Source of the DNA: CAZWLD01 sp964634685
GTDB lineage: Bacteria > Bacillota_I > Bacilli_A > Acholeplasmatales > JAEDCM01
Length of the DNA: 27,911 nucleotides
Assembly (NCBI GenBank): GCA_964634685.1
Contig: CAZWLD010000029.1
Span: 1 to 27,911 of the forward strand
Reading direction: 5' to 3'
Shown here: piece by piece, positions 1 through 7,637 of the stretch
Layout: each line of letters begins with the position of its first letter
How positions within the stretch are numbered: position 1 is the first letter of the stretch
The notes under the pieces: generated by a model
Told to the model about the DNA's origin: nothing
Databases searched by the model: none
Seen by the model: the letters and a program-made list of their open reading frames with translations, nothing else
Position numbers and translations under genes: made by a program

Positions 1-37
1 TACCTCAGATTTTTATTTTTTATACCCTTATTTAATT

Positions 38-65
38 TTGGGGAAACTCAAATTTAGATTATGAT
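38..65 (+). promoter_or_regulatory. possible promoter of the DUF4417 cluster
   Basis: TTGGGG at 38-43 and TATGAT at 60-65 are separated by 16 bases. This would start a transcript near 72 with a leader of roughly 115 bases before the DUF4417 gene. The -35 is only a partial match, so this is a moderate guess. Confidence 0.35.
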
Positions 66-111
66 AAGTAACTATTTATATCTAAATGCGACTTCTTGGA
101 GGAGATATAAT

Positions 112-156
112 ATGCTAAAATTTAATAATTTGTATGTTCGCTTTGCTTCAATCTAG
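112..156 (+). CDS. short upstream ORF (14 codons) in the DUF4417 leader
   Basis: A GGAGGAG ribosome binding site at 98-104 sits 7 bases before ATG 112. The frame reads MLKFNNLYVRFASI and stops at TAG 154-156, inside the left arm of an inverted repeat. The strength of the ribosome binding site is what suggests translation. It may be a regulatory leader peptide or a chance frame. Confidence 0.35.
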   Translation: MLKFNNLYVRFASI

Positions 157-177
157 ATTTGAAATATATTTAGATTG
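149..177 (+). promoter_or_regulatory. inverted repeat next to the DUF4417 ribosome binding site
   Basis: CAATCTA (149-155) and TAGATTG (171-177) are perfect inverted arms, extendable inward by three more pairs including one G-T. The right arm abuts the GGAG at 177-180. It could be an operator or an RNA hairpin modulating access to the ribosome binding site. The sequence TCAATCTAGA occurs again just inside the gene near 207. Confidence 0.3.
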
Positions 178-189
178 GAGTTGATGCAT

Positions 190-969
190 ATGCGAAAGCA
201 AACATTTCAATCTAGAAAGAATCGTAAAGCTAATATGATTAGTGATAATATTACATTTAAAATTGATTATGATAATATTGATCATAGGGATGTGTATGGA
301 TTCTATCTTACAAATAAGACAACAAAGGATAATCCTAAAAAACTTCCTGATATTGGTTCATTTGTTGACGTATACCCGGATTTTATAGCTTTAGAGCCTG
401 AAACTGGATTATATCATTTAACCCCTAAAACTGCTGTTTCTTGGTTTAAGGATGACTCGTATTTTGATACAATCGATGGGTTATATAATGCAATCATATA
501 CAAAGATATCACTTTGTTAAAGTATTATAAAACAAGATACAATGAAGTTAAGATGTTTATCTCTATTGATTATTCAACCTATGGTGATTTTGATGATGAG
601 ACATTACTTCATAATATAAAAAAAGTATGCGTTGTATACTTATGGTTGACTTTTGAATGTGATGCAATTGTATATCCTTTAATGACATATGGGAATGAAG
701 AAACCCTAGAATGGTGTTTTGATCATATTATGGTAGGGTCTAATATAGCAGTTAGCTTAAAGGGTGTAATGACTGGACCAAATAAGAAGTTATTTATTAA
801 AGCGCTCAAGAGGTTAATAGACTCTAGGAGACCTAAATCATTGATTGTGTATTCAGTTTCATCGTTAGATAGTACTAAAGAGATTCTAAAATATGCTTAT
901 GAAAACAATGTTAATGTTATTATTGTTGACAATACACTTATGAGAAGAAACAATAGAGGTGATTGTTAA
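190..969 (+). CDS. DUF4417 family protein
   Basis: A 259-residue cytoplasmic protein with no signal peptide or membrane segment. The middle and end match the DUF4417 pattern as I know it: a segment around YFDTIDGLYNAIIYKD, then SIDYSTYGDF, a run ending in YGNEETLEWCFDHI, GSNIAVSLKG and a final LKRLIDSRRPKSLIVYS. The family has no established function and is common on phages, plasmids and integrated elements. I chose ATG 190 because GGAG at 177-180 lies 9 bases upstream; TTG 175 and ATG 184 overlap or crowd it. The stop shares bases with the start of the next gene (TAATG), so the two are probably translationally coupled. A toxin or nucleic-acid-related role would be speculation. Confidence 0.75.
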   Translation: MRKQTFQSRKNRKANMISDNITFKIDYDNIDHRDVYGFYLTNKTTKDNPKKLPDIGSFVDVYPDFIALEPETGLYHLTPKTAVSWFKDDSYFDTIDGLYNAIIYKDITLLKYYKTRYNEVKMFISIDYSTYGDFDDETLLHNIKKVCVVYLWLTFECDAIVYPLMTYGNEETLEWCFDHIMVGSNIAVSLKGVMTGPNKKLFIKALKRLIDSRRPKSLIVYSVSSLDSTKEILKYAYENNVNVIIVDNTLMRRNNRGDC

Positions 970-1322
970 TGGGAAGAACAATTAATAGTGGTTTATCATT
1001 AGGAGCATATGGGCAAATTTCACTTGATAATTATGCTCTTAAAACTATATTAGAAAATCAAAAAACATATCAATTTAAGAATAATATCCATCCACATAAC
1101 TTACCAATAAAGAGTGTTCCAAATTCTAAAATAGAACAATATGATGACTCTGGAAAGATTATTAGGATAAGATATTATGATGAAAATGGAAATGCAATTA
1201 AGGATGTTGATTATACTGACCATGGAAGACCTGATAGACACAAGGTGCCTCATACTCATATAATTGAGATTGGTGACACGATAAATAGAAAGAAAGGAGT
1301 TTTACCATATGCAAATAGATAA
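969..1322 (+). CDS. small protein with TDHG...HTH tail (phage/polymorphic-toxin-like)
   Basis: A 117-residue protein. Residues 1-60 have no recognisable motif. The last 60 carry an IRYYDENGNAIKDVDYTDHG stretch, then GRPDRHKVPHTHIIE. A DxDxTDHG...HxPHxH tail of this kind is, from memory, frequent at the C-terminus of phage minor-head and polymorphic-toxin proteins. ATG 969 overlaps the DUF4417 stop and follows an AGAGGTGA ribosome binding site; the in-frame TTG at 963 is less likely. It overlaps the next gene by 14 bases. I infer a toxin- or phage-derived module whose partner is the following acidic protein. No catalytic activity can be assigned. Confidence 0.6.
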   Translation: MGRTINSGLSLGAYGQISLDNYALKTILENQKTYQFKNNIHPHNLPIKSVPNSKIEQYDDSGKIIRIRYYDENGNAIKDVDYTDHGRPDRHKVPHTHIIEIGDTINRKKGVLPYANR

Positions 1323-1554
1323 ATTTATGAGTTTAATAAGTAGTGGATTTGATGTATCTTTTAACTATAAAGATGTTTTCTATACAATTTCATTGATAGG
1401 AGATAATGAAATGGGAAAATTGTATGGAATTGGCTCAGATAATAATTATAGTGCTGATTTCGATTCGTTTGAGTCTATTCCTGATTTTATATTAGATGAC
1501 AAAAAAATAATAGATATTATTTCTGAATTGAAAGATGAAGATATATTTTATTAG
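1309..1554 (+). CDS. small acidic protein, possible immunity partner
   Basis: An 81-residue, strongly acidic protein (MQIDKFMSLISSGFDVSFNY to LKDEDIFY). It has no signal peptide. A well placed AAAGGAG lies 9 bases before ATG 1309, and the start lies inside the end of the preceding gene, so the pair is coupled. Small acidic proteins of this type, with an xxDKFxxLIxxGxxxxFxYK opening and a DEDI-type end, recur in Bacillota after TDHG/HTH proteins as I recall them. An immunity or antitoxin role is inferred only from size, charge and position. Confidence 0.55.
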   Translation: MQIDKFMSLISSGFDVSFNYKDVFYTISLIGDNEMGKLYGIGSDNNYSADFDSFESIPDFILDDKKIIDIISELKDEDIFY

Positions 1555-1573
1555 ATTAATCTATAATAAAATT

Positions 1574-1603
1574 AAGATCAACATTAATTTGTTGGTCTTT
1601 TTT
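1574..1603 (+). terminator. intrinsic terminator of the DUF4417 cluster
   Basis: AAGATCAAC and GTTGGTCTT form a 9-bp stem (one T-G pair) around a loop of eight, followed by T-rich sequence. It closes the three-gene cluster. Confidence 0.8.
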
Positions 1604-1667
1604 GTAGATATATTTTAACTACTATAGGTGCAAAAATTCTCTAGGGTTATTAATAAAAATTAGTAGG

Positions 1668-1697
1668 GTGTGCAAACAAATAGGCCAATTTGCACAC
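1668..1697. repeat. 9-bp perfect inverted repeat
   Basis: GTGTGCAAA (1668-1676) and TTTGCACAC (1689-1697) flank 12 bases, at the upstream edge of the IS66 remnant. It could be a leftover element end or a hairpin. I see no second copy downstream of the remnant. Confidence 0.4.
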
Positions 1698-1724
1698 TGT
1701 ATCAAAATTTGCTAACAAACACAT

Positions 1725-2096
1725 ATTGTGCGACCGCAATTGATTATTGTAATAAGCTATATAAAATTGAGGATAAGCTTAAAGGAAAATCAATTAAGGA
1801 AATATATCAAGAAAGACAACAATTATCTTTACCAATTATCAAAGAATTTAAAGAATGGCTAAAAATTATAAGATTGGTAAAAAAATTGGTTATTCTCCTT
1901 TAGCAAATTAGGGGCCGATACAAGTGCAATGATATATTCAATCATTGAAACAGCAAAGGCAAACAACCTAAAAATATATGAATACTTAATTCATGTATTT
2001 ACAACATTAGCTAAATATGATGAATATAGTGATGAATTAATTGAGTCGCTATTACCATATTCTGCTAATCTACCAAAATATTTAATATTAAATTAA
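1725..2096 (+). pseudogene. IS66-type transposase (TnpC) remnant
   Basis: Translation from about 1725 gives AIDYCNKLYKIEDKLKGKS, then a region ending LSLPIIKEFKEWL, typical of the IS66 TnpC region before its last catalytic residue. At about 1860 the frame shifts by one: the +1 frame continues NYKIGKKIGYSPLAN to a TAG. Directly after that a third segment reads GADTSAMIYSIIETAKANN and on to LPKYLILN, the normal C-terminal tail. The intervening DGRIxIDNNxAER / KNWLF block, which holds the catalytic Glu, is missing. So the element has a frameshift, an internal deletion and no N-terminal half. It is a dead insertion sequence, and the single intact 77-codon frame across its start is not a gene. Confidence 0.8.
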
Positions 2097-2125
2097 AAAG
2101 CTCTAAAATAGAGCTCTTTAGTGCT

Positions 2126-2163
2126 ACCTTGATATGGATTACTCTATATTAAGGTCTTTTTAT
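2126..2163 (+). terminator. possible terminator after the IS66 remnant
   Basis: ACCTT and AAGGT (2126-2130, 2151-2155) enclose 20 bases and are followed by CTTTTTATT. A second small hairpin, AGCTCTA/TAGAGCT at 2099-2115, lies just before it. Both are weak. Confidence 0.4.
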
Positions 2164-2204
2164 TGTACGCCTCATATTATACGCTTATATTAATTTGATG
2201 AAGA

Positions 2205-2234
2205 TAAAAAAAGAACTGCAAAAACTACAGTTCC
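2205..2234 (-). terminator. intrinsic terminator of ispE
   Basis: On the minus strand GAACTG...CAGTTC (stem bases 2228-2233 and 2213-2218) is followed by seven or more T. It lies 43 bases after the ispE stop. Confidence 0.8.
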
Positions 2235-2275
2235 ATAATCCAAGATTATCGCTTATATAAAATTTACCCTATATA

Positions 2276-3097
2276 CTAATCTATTACCCCAAGCTTAACG
2301 ATTTTAACGATATTATGACTAATAAATTTTCGATAAATCGTATTCAAATGAACCCTATCATTAGAAAGAATATATAATGTTGGTCCACTTCCACTCATCA
2401 TTACAGTATTATCTAATTTATATACCTCATCGTATAGATTTTTTAAATCAGGATAAAGACTCATTGTTGTCTCTAAAAGATTATTGTATAAAGGTAATTT
2501 TTTATTATCCTGATCAATAGTGTAAATGAAATTTTTAAAATCCTCATCGTCCTGGTAATTATTAACGTGATTTTGGAAGATTTCCTTTGTACTCACACCA
2601 AAATAAGGCTTTATCAACAAACAGAAGGAATCAATTGAGGATGGAATAAAGGTTATTTTTTCTCCTCTTCCCTCAACGTAGGCTAAACGATTATACATAC
2701 AAAAAATCGTATCTGAGCCTAGACGAGCGCTTAGATTCGCAAGCTCATCAAGATCAAGCTTTAAATCCCACAAAATGTTTAATCCTCTTAAGGTTGCACT
2801 ACAATCGGCACTTCCACCCGCTAAGCCAGCCGCAATGGGGATTCTTTTGATTAACTTAATGCGAGCACCTTTATTAACATTGTATTCCTCTTTAAGTAAA
2901 TGGGCTGCCCTTAAAATGATATTATCCGCAATATCACATTCAGATTCAAGAACAATATCGTCATCGTCAAAAAAATATAATTCATCATATAATGAAATCG
3001 GACTCATTACCGATTTTATATTATGATAGCCATCTTCTCTTTTATTAATAACATCTAAAGTTAAATTTATTTTAGCATATGCTTTTTCCTTAATCAT
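2276..3097 (-). CDS. ispE: 4-diphosphocytidyl-2-C-methyl-D-erythritol kinase
   Basis: Phosphorylates CDP-methylerythritol in the non-mevalonate (MEP) route to isopentenyl diphosphate; cytoplasmic. The 273-residue length is normal. GHMP-kinase motifs are in order: AYAKINLTLDV near residues 7-17, the ATP-binding loop PIAAGLAGGSADCSATL near 87-103, and MSGSGPT near 234-240. ATG 3097 follows a GGTGG ribosome binding site by 5-6 bases. It lies 39 bases downstream of yabG and ends at a clear terminator. In Bacillus, veg and sspF separate yabG and ispE; both are absent here. The presence of ispE implies that this organism makes isoprenoids by the MEP route. Confidence 0.95.
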   Translation of the reverse strand: MIKEKAYAKINLTLDVINKREDGYHNIKSVMSPISLYDELYFFDDDDIVLESECDIADNIILRAAHLLKEEYNVNKGARIKLIKRIPIAAGLAGGSADCSATLRGLNILWDLKLDLDELANLSARLGSDTIFCMYNRLAYVEGRGEKITFIPSSIDSFCLLIKPYFGVSTKEIFQNHVNNYQDDEDFKNFIYTIDQDNKKLPLYNNLLETTMSLYPDLKNLYDEVYKLDNTVMMSGSGPTLYILSNDRVHLNTIYRKFISHNIVKIVKLGVID

Positions 3098-3136
3098 AAA
3101 ACCACCACTATACAGTATACAATATTTTTCGTTTTC

Positions 3137-3901
3137 TTACAATAACAAACGCATCTTTCCATATGATTCAATGCCACCCAACCCATCTCTTTCACTTACA
3201 GTATGGTAACATATATCATCCATACTAATAATCCGATTAAATGGCGTGTAGCTCGCAATTATCGCCACGATTGCTGGGTCGAAGGCATGAACATTAACTC
3301 GTTTCGGGCTCGTGGCGAAATTAGCCCCCGAGGCAATTAAAGCCTCAAAGTTCGATTGACAGGCTCCAGCCATAATAAAAATATCATCCTTGCTGTATCT
3401 TTTTCTGATTTCTTTAACAGAGTCCATAAAATAAATTGTATTTCGATAATTTTTTAAATCCTTCATATCCATCCTATTAAAGGAATCATGTCCCGTAATC
3501 ACAATAATATCTGGCCTAATTTCTTCAATAATAGATATAATTTTATATTTGATTTCATTTTCTAAAAAATAATATCCCACCGCATAAACATTTAATTTTT
3601 TGTATAGATTCAAGCATTTATCTAAATATTTTTTATCACCATCAATATGAACAACCTTCCCCGTAATAAAGCCTTTTTTTCTTCTGACACCATCAATTAT
3701 CTTTTGTTCATATTCCATATCCTTCAGATCATTTTTCCTTATATCCTCATTACTTGCCAATTCTAAATCGGTAATAGGCGCATCAGCCAACAGCCGTACG
3801 TAAACACCCTCTAAATAAGCAATATCATTCTCAATTTTTGTAATTTCAAAAATAATATCCCGATTATGTGATATCCGTAAAACTATATCCGATTCCTTCA
3901 A
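3137..3901 (-). CDS. yabG: sporulation-specific protease YabG
   Basis: A 254-residue cytoplasmic peptidase of the U57 (YabG) family, which trims spore coat proteins late in sporulation. The recognisable parts are an N-terminal SH3-like segment (DIVLRISHNRDIIFEI...YLEGVYVRLLADAP), then GKVVHIDGDKKYL, a core with RPDIIVITGHDS, and a C-terminal block with AGACQSNFEALIASGANFA followed by a segment containing SPKRVNVHAFDPA. The start is TTG 3901, preceded by AAAGGTGA at 3916-3909; no ATG is near. A terminator separates it from ksgA, so it should have its own sporulation promoter. CATATATTA (minus strand, 3926-3918) resembles a sigma-K or sigma-E -10, but it sits very close to the ribosome binding site. 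The gene is direct evidence that this lineage makes, or recently made, endospores. Confidence 0.93.
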   Translation of the reverse strand: MKESDIVLRISHNRDIIFEITKIENDIAYLEGVYVRLLADAPITDLELASNEDIRKNDLKDMEYEQKIIDGVRRKKGFITGKVVHIDGDKKYLDKCLNLYKKLNVYAVGYYFLENEIKYKIISIIEEIRPDIIVITGHDSFNRMDMKDLKNYRNTIYFMDSVKEIRKRYSKDDIFIMAGACQSNFEALIASGANFATSPKRVNVHAFDPAIVAIIASYTPFNRIISMDDICYHTVSERDGLGGIESYGKMRLLL

Positions 3902-3937
3902 AGAAAATCACCTTTATAATATATGATTCGACAATGA

Positions 3938-3966
3938 AAAAAAACACTGGTATCTAAACCAATGTC
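3938..3966 (-). terminator. intrinsic terminator overlapping the end of ksgA
   Basis: On the minus strand ACATTGGT pairs with ACCAGTGT across a six-base loop and is followed by eight T. The left arm includes the last ksgA codons. It isolates yabG from the ksgA operon. Confidence 0.8.
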
Positions 3967-4829
3967 TTGTTTAAGGCCTCATAAAAAATATCAGCTAATT
4001 TAATAAAATCATCTAAGGATAGCATCTCCGCTCGCAAATCACTTCGATAGCCATTATCCTCCAATATTTTACTAATTTCTATCTTTGGCATATTATAATG
4101 ATCTTGGATATTATTGACAAAGGTTTTTCTTCTTTGCGTAAATGATGCTTTCACAAATTCAAAGAAAAACTCAACACTGCGCGGTTTTACCTCTCGATCT
4201 ATAGCATCAAGACGAATAACCGCACTATCAACATTAGGGGCTGGAATAAAAACAGTTCTCGGAATGGCTAAAACCTTTTTAGCATTACAACGATATTGGA
4301 CTAAAACACTTAATGCATTATAGTCCTTGACTGCTGGCTTTGAACAAATTCGATCCGCAACCTCCTTTTGCATCATCAAAATATATGAAGATATATTGTT
4401 AGTATTTTCTAACAAATACATTAGAATTGGCGTTGTAATATAATAAGGTAGATTAGCTACTACATAAACCTTACTACAATCACCAAAATATTCCAAAATA
4501 TCCTTATTAACATCTCTAGTTAAAACATCCTGATGAATGACCCTTGTATTATCAAAGGGAGCTAAAGTGTTTTCTAAAATAGGAATCAAATCGTCATCAA
4601 TCTCGTAGCATAAAACCTTTTTACTGGAAAGAGCTAAATGCTGAGTCAAGGATCCAAGGCCCGGTCCTATCTCAATAACACCAATAGTTTTATCAAGGCA
4701 AGCCGCATTGGTAATCTTTTTTAAAATATTTTCATCAATAATAAAATTTTGACCAAATTTCTTTTTGATATGAAAATTATTATCTTCTAGAATTTGTCTT
4801 GTGGACGCGATATTTCCCACTTTACTCAT
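3954..4829 (-). CDS. ksgA: 16S rRNA dimethyladenosine transferase
   Basis: Dimethylates two adjacent adenosines in the terminal helix of 16S rRNA during 30S assembly, using S-adenosylmethionine. It has 291 residues. Motifs: KKKFGQNFIID near 22-32, the SAM-binding EIGPGLGSLT at 53-62, the acidic YEID near 75-78, the catalytic NLPYY at 126-130, and a C-terminal helical region with FTQRRKT. ATG 4829 has GGAGG 9 bases upstream and overlaps the end of rnmV by 8 bases, so the two are coupled. Loss of this enzyme gives kasugamycin resistance in other bacteria. Third gene of the HD-rnmV-ksgA operon. Confidence 0.96.
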   Translation of the reverse strand: MSKVGNIASTRQILEDNNFHIKKKFGQNFIIDENILKKITNAACLDKTIGVIEIGPGLGSLTQHLALSSKKVLCYEIDDDLIPILENTLAPFDNTRVIHQDVLTRDVNKDILEYFGDCSKVYVVANLPYYITTPILMYLLENTNNISSYILMMQKEVADRICSKPAVKDYNALSVLVQYRCNAKKVLAIPRTVFIPAPNVDSAVIRLDAIDREVKPRSVEFFFEFVKASFTQRRKTFVNNIQDHYNMPKIEISKILEDNGYRSDLRAEMLSLDDFIKLADIFYEALNKTLV

Positions 4830-5370
4830 GATCTATGACCTCCTTGATATCATTTACCTTAAGCCCAAGCATATTTAATCTTTTAAGAATTGTTTTTCCA
4901 TTTGGATAATCAATTTTATAGTGATCACATACCTTATCTCTTAAGGCTTTGCTATTATTATTTCCGATTAATCCTAAATTGAATAAATCTAGTGTTGTCA
5001 ATATAGAACAGTGTTCAGAAAAATTTTCTTGATAGGTTAAAATATTTTCTAAAGCTTCAATAATTACTTCCTTTGATGCGTGCTCAACGCCAACCTTTTT
5101 TTTATTTCTCGATATAGCATCACTTTTTTTAATAAAAGCATGACTACAGCCAGGAATAGCTTGGTCAATAATATTTCTTATTCTTTGGCCTGGATAATCA
5201 GGATCAAAAAACAGAACTAGCTCCCGCGTTTTTGAAAGCTCCTTTAGCATTTTTAAACAATTGTCGTTGATTTCACTTCCATTAACACTAATTGTTTCGA
5301 CACCAGGTATAAAAGAACGCAAGCGTTCCTCATCATGAATGCCCTCAACTACGATAACCTGCTTAAACAT
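4822..5370 (-). CDS. rnmV: ribonuclease M5
   Basis: A TOPRIM-domain endoribonuclease that trims the 5S rRNA precursor, normally with ribosomal protein L18. It has 182 residues, close to the Bacillus length. TOPRIM residues are visible: Glu9 in VIVVEGIHDEERL and the D56-P-D58 pair in FFDPDYPG. Further C-terminal are the family's GVEHAS segment and a LNMLGLKVNDI end. I chose ATG 5370 because AAAGGAGAG lies just before it; a longer frame reaching 5418 would need a start deep inside the upstream gene with no binding site. The start overlaps the HD gene by 8 bases and the end overlaps ksgA by 8 bases. Confidence 0.93.
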   Translation of the reverse strand: MFKQVIVVEGIHDEERLRSFIPGVETISVNGSEINDNCLKMLKELSKTRELVLFFDPDYPGQRIRNIIDQAIPGCSHAFIKKSDAISRNKKKVGVEHASKEVIIEALENILTYQENFSEHCSILTTLDLFNLGLIGNNNSKALRDKVCDHYKIDYPNGKTILKRLNMLGLKVNDIKEVIDHE

Positions 5371-6583
5371 AAAGCTCTCCTTTATAGAATACCTTAACAT
5401 CACTTTTTTTACTATCAAGAGTCAATCCCTTTACAATTAAGGAATAGCTTGAAACAGGGACAATTTCTCCGTTTGGTTTAAGCATATTAATCTCACTTGA
5501 CATTGGCTGATACAAAGCATATTGATAGATGATTTGCTTTACCTCATCAACCTTATAATAATATTTCTTCTCATCATTATGCTTTTCAAAATATTCCTTG
5601 ATTTGATTAACCTTCTCGCCATCATGCTCATAATCAACATAGCTAAAAATATGACGATTCATAAATGATGTACATAAGTCACTTAATATTTCATCATTAG
5701 AATATTGAAGTCTTTGAATAACTCCGTTGATATAGGTATCATCAAGCATAAGATAATCGGAAACATCCATATTTTTGATTCTTTTTAAAATTGAAATATC
5801 AATTGGAAATTCAAAATCCTGTTCAATTAATTCCTGAATCCGCAAATAGATTTTTTCAAGCATGATTTCGTAGCTTCTGGCCGTTGGATGATAATACACA
5901 GACCAATACATGTGATATCTACCAACTAAATAATCTTCAATAGTGTTAATTGCGGAGGTTTTATAAACAATTTTTCCATCAATAATTCGCATCGAACGCA
6001 AAAGCTTTTCAACATCAATATCACCATAGAAAGCCCCTGTAAAATAAGAATCACGTTTCAAATAATCCATTCGATCACAATCAAGCTGCGATGAAATCAA
6101 GGATTCAATCAAAGGATATTTCCCTTCATGGGCAATAATTCCAGCCACATCAGATGCTAATTCGTGATCATATTTATCAAGGATATGATGAACCTCAGTA
6201 TCACCTAAAATAATCATTGTCGTCATTTTTTCATGATTAACACCAAATACATGTTCAAAACAATGTGAATATGGTCCGTGTCCTAAATCATGTAATAAAG
6301 CACTGCATAATAAGATAATAACTTCTCGCAAAGAAAAAAGATTTTTGACGTCTGTTACTCTCTCGGAAACTCTTCTCGCAAGCTCATAGGTTCCCAAGGA
6401 ATGGGTGAAACGACTATGCTCAGCTAAATGAAAAACCATCGATACACCACTAAGCTGACGAATTCTTCTTAATCTTTGAACCTCTCTTGAATCGATAAGC
6501 TCACTTATTATTTTATATTCAACCCGGATATATCCATATAAAGGATCCCGAAAAACTTTTTCAGTTTCTAATTTTGTAAACAA
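5363..6583 (-). CDS. HD-domain phosphohydrolase (YwfO/dGTPase-like)
   Basis: A metal-dependent phosphohydrolase of the HD superfamily; 406 residues. Relatives include dNTP triphosphohydrolases and Bacillus YwfO. The HD signature is in order: EHSRFTHSLGTYEL (His56 and His61), LLHDLGHGPYSH (His98-Asp99, His102) and DCDRMDYLKRDS, which carries the distal Asp. The start is TTG 6583, with GAGGTGG five to six bases upstream. A TTG at 6604 would lie inside the -10 box, so it cannot be the start. First gene of the rnmV-ksgA operon. The exact nucleotide substrate cannot be read from sequence. Confidence 0.88.
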   Translation of the reverse strand: MFTKLETEKVFRDPLYGYIRVEYKIISELIDSREVQRLRRIRQLSGVSMVFHLAEHSRFTHSLGTYELARRVSERVTDVKNLFSLREVIILLCSALLHDLGHGPYSHCFEHVFGVNHEKMTTMIILGDTEVHHILDKYDHELASDVAGIIAHEGKYPLIESLISSQLDCDRMDYLKRDSYFTGAFYGDIDVEKLLRSMRIIDGKIVYKTSAINTIEDYLVGRYHMYWSVYYHPTARSYEIMLEKIYLRIQELIEQDFEFPIDISILKRIKNMDVSDYLMLDDTYINGVIQRLQYSNDEILSDLCTSFMNRHIFSYVDYEHDGEKVNQIKEYFEKHNDEKKYYYKVDEVKQIIYQYALYQPMSSEINMLKPNGEIVPVSSYSLIVKGLTLDSKKSDVKVFYKGELYV

Positions 6584-6603
6584 TGATACCACCTCTTCAA
6601 TCA

Positions 6604-6612
6604 ATTATACCA
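6604..6612 (-). promoter_or_regulatory. extended -10 promoter of the HD-rnmV-ksgA operon
   Basis: TGGTATAAT on the minus strand is a perfect extended -10 (TGnTATAAT), about 20 bases before the chosen TTG start. There is no good -35, which extended -10 promoters can lack. Confidence 0.6.
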
Positions 6613-6653
6613 TATAATAAAAATTATTATTAGAAAACTCAAGAAACACTTTT

Positions 6654-7511
6654 TTAGTAAATATAAACTACTTCAAATTCTTCAAAAATTACAATCGAAT
6701 TCATATCCCATTCATAACCTAGAATTCTAGCCTCTTCGTTAAAGAAATGATCATGATTTCTTCGCCATGATTCTATTGTTTCATCCTCACCCTCAAGCTT
6801 AGCAATATCAAAGGTAATTTCATTATAGGGAATAAGTCTAACATTTGTTGTTTGTATTAAAGCTCCAGGTTTTCCATCAAAATAGGTTACAAGGCTTAAG
6901 TCGCCAACTTGGGGAATACGATCTCCCTCAATCTCATATGCTTTTAAGCTACTTGAGGTTGCTCGCTTCTTTCCTTCTATTACTAATTTAAGTAAATAAT
7001 TTGCGGCTTCCTCGGTGATTTCAAAATGCCATTTTGCTAGATTTCCTGTTTCAAAATACAAGCTATCATTCTCTTTTAAGAAATCAGGTAATTCTTTTTC
7101 AATCATTCCTACTCTTCGATAAAGATTTAGAGCCTTACTATTATCTTTATTAGGGTCAACCCAAGCTTTTTGAGCTCCATTTAAGATAGCTTGTGCTATC
7201 GCAAATTTTAAGGCTTTTGTTGCATAGCCTTTACCACGACCCTTAGGGAAAAGCTTTATATCTAAGGATGCATTTTGGGTTTTGGGGTCAATATTATAAA
7301 AAGTTTCTCCTAAATAAGTATCATCCTCAAATATCGAATAATGATTAATAAGTGGACGATTTCCATCAATCCATTTATACCATTCTTTCATTTCTAAATC
7401 GGTTTTTCTTAATCCATTCGGAAAACCAACATATTTCATTACCTCTTTACTTGACCATAATTCTTTAATATTATCCAAATCTTTTTCTTTTGTTTCCTTT
7501 ATTATTAGCAT
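6654..7511 (-). CDS. GNAT acetyltransferase fused to an ASCH domain
   Basis: A 285-residue fusion. Residues 1-155 are a GNAT N-acetyltransferase with the acetyl-CoA loop PKGRGKGYATKAL and the trailing NKDNSKALNLYRRVGM. From about residue 160 a complete ASCH domain follows: EITEEAANYLLKLVIEGKKRA, TSSSLKAYEIEGD, PQVGDLSLVTYFDGKPGAL, then the ESWRRNHDHFF block and EFEVVY at the end. ASCH domains belong to the PUA-like fold and are thought to bind RNA or modified nucleosides. ATG 7511 has GGAGG 8 bases upstream. A -10 (TATAAT, 7552-7547) 17 bases from TTTAAG makes it an independent transcript. The fusion suggests acetylation of a nucleoside, RNA or translation-related substrate, but that is inference. 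Confidence 0.88.
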   Translation of the reverse strand: MLIIKETKEKDLDNIKELWSSKEVMKYVGFPNGLRKTDLEMKEWYKWIDGNRPLINHYSIFEDDTYLGETFYNIDPKTQNASLDIKLFPKGRGKGYATKALKFAIAQAILNGAQKAWVDPNKDNSKALNLYRRVGMIEKELPDFLKENDSLYFETGNLAKWHFEITEEAANYLLKLVIEGKKRATSSSLKAYEIEGDRIPQVGDLSLVTYFDGKPGALIQTTNVRLIPYNEITFDIAKLEGEDETIESWRRNHDHFFNEEARILGYEWDMNSIVIFEEFEVVYIY

Positions 7512-7546
7512 AGAATCGACCTCCAAAAAATACTAGTCATATCCAT

Positions 7547-7575
7547 ATTATAGCATTAAAGGGAGTAGCCTTAAA
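7547..7575 (-). promoter_or_regulatory. promoter of the GNAT-ASCH gene
   Basis: TATAAT (7552-7547) with TTTAAG 17 bases upstream on the minus strand, about 36 bases before ATG 7511. Confidence 0.5.
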
Positions 7576-7637
7576 CAATTTGATGTAAATTAATTCAAAG
7601 TTGGACTAAAAGAACATTAAAACAAAAACGCATAATA

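Noticed and set aside
1670..1903. 77-codon frame as an intact small gene
   Set aside because: It starts without a binding site and crosses a frameshift in IS66 transposase sequence.
3918..3926. CATATATTA as a sigma-K promoter of yabG
   Set aside because: The -10 fits, but no AC-type -35 is at the right distance and the transcript start would fall within the ribosome binding site. Mentioned under yabG only.
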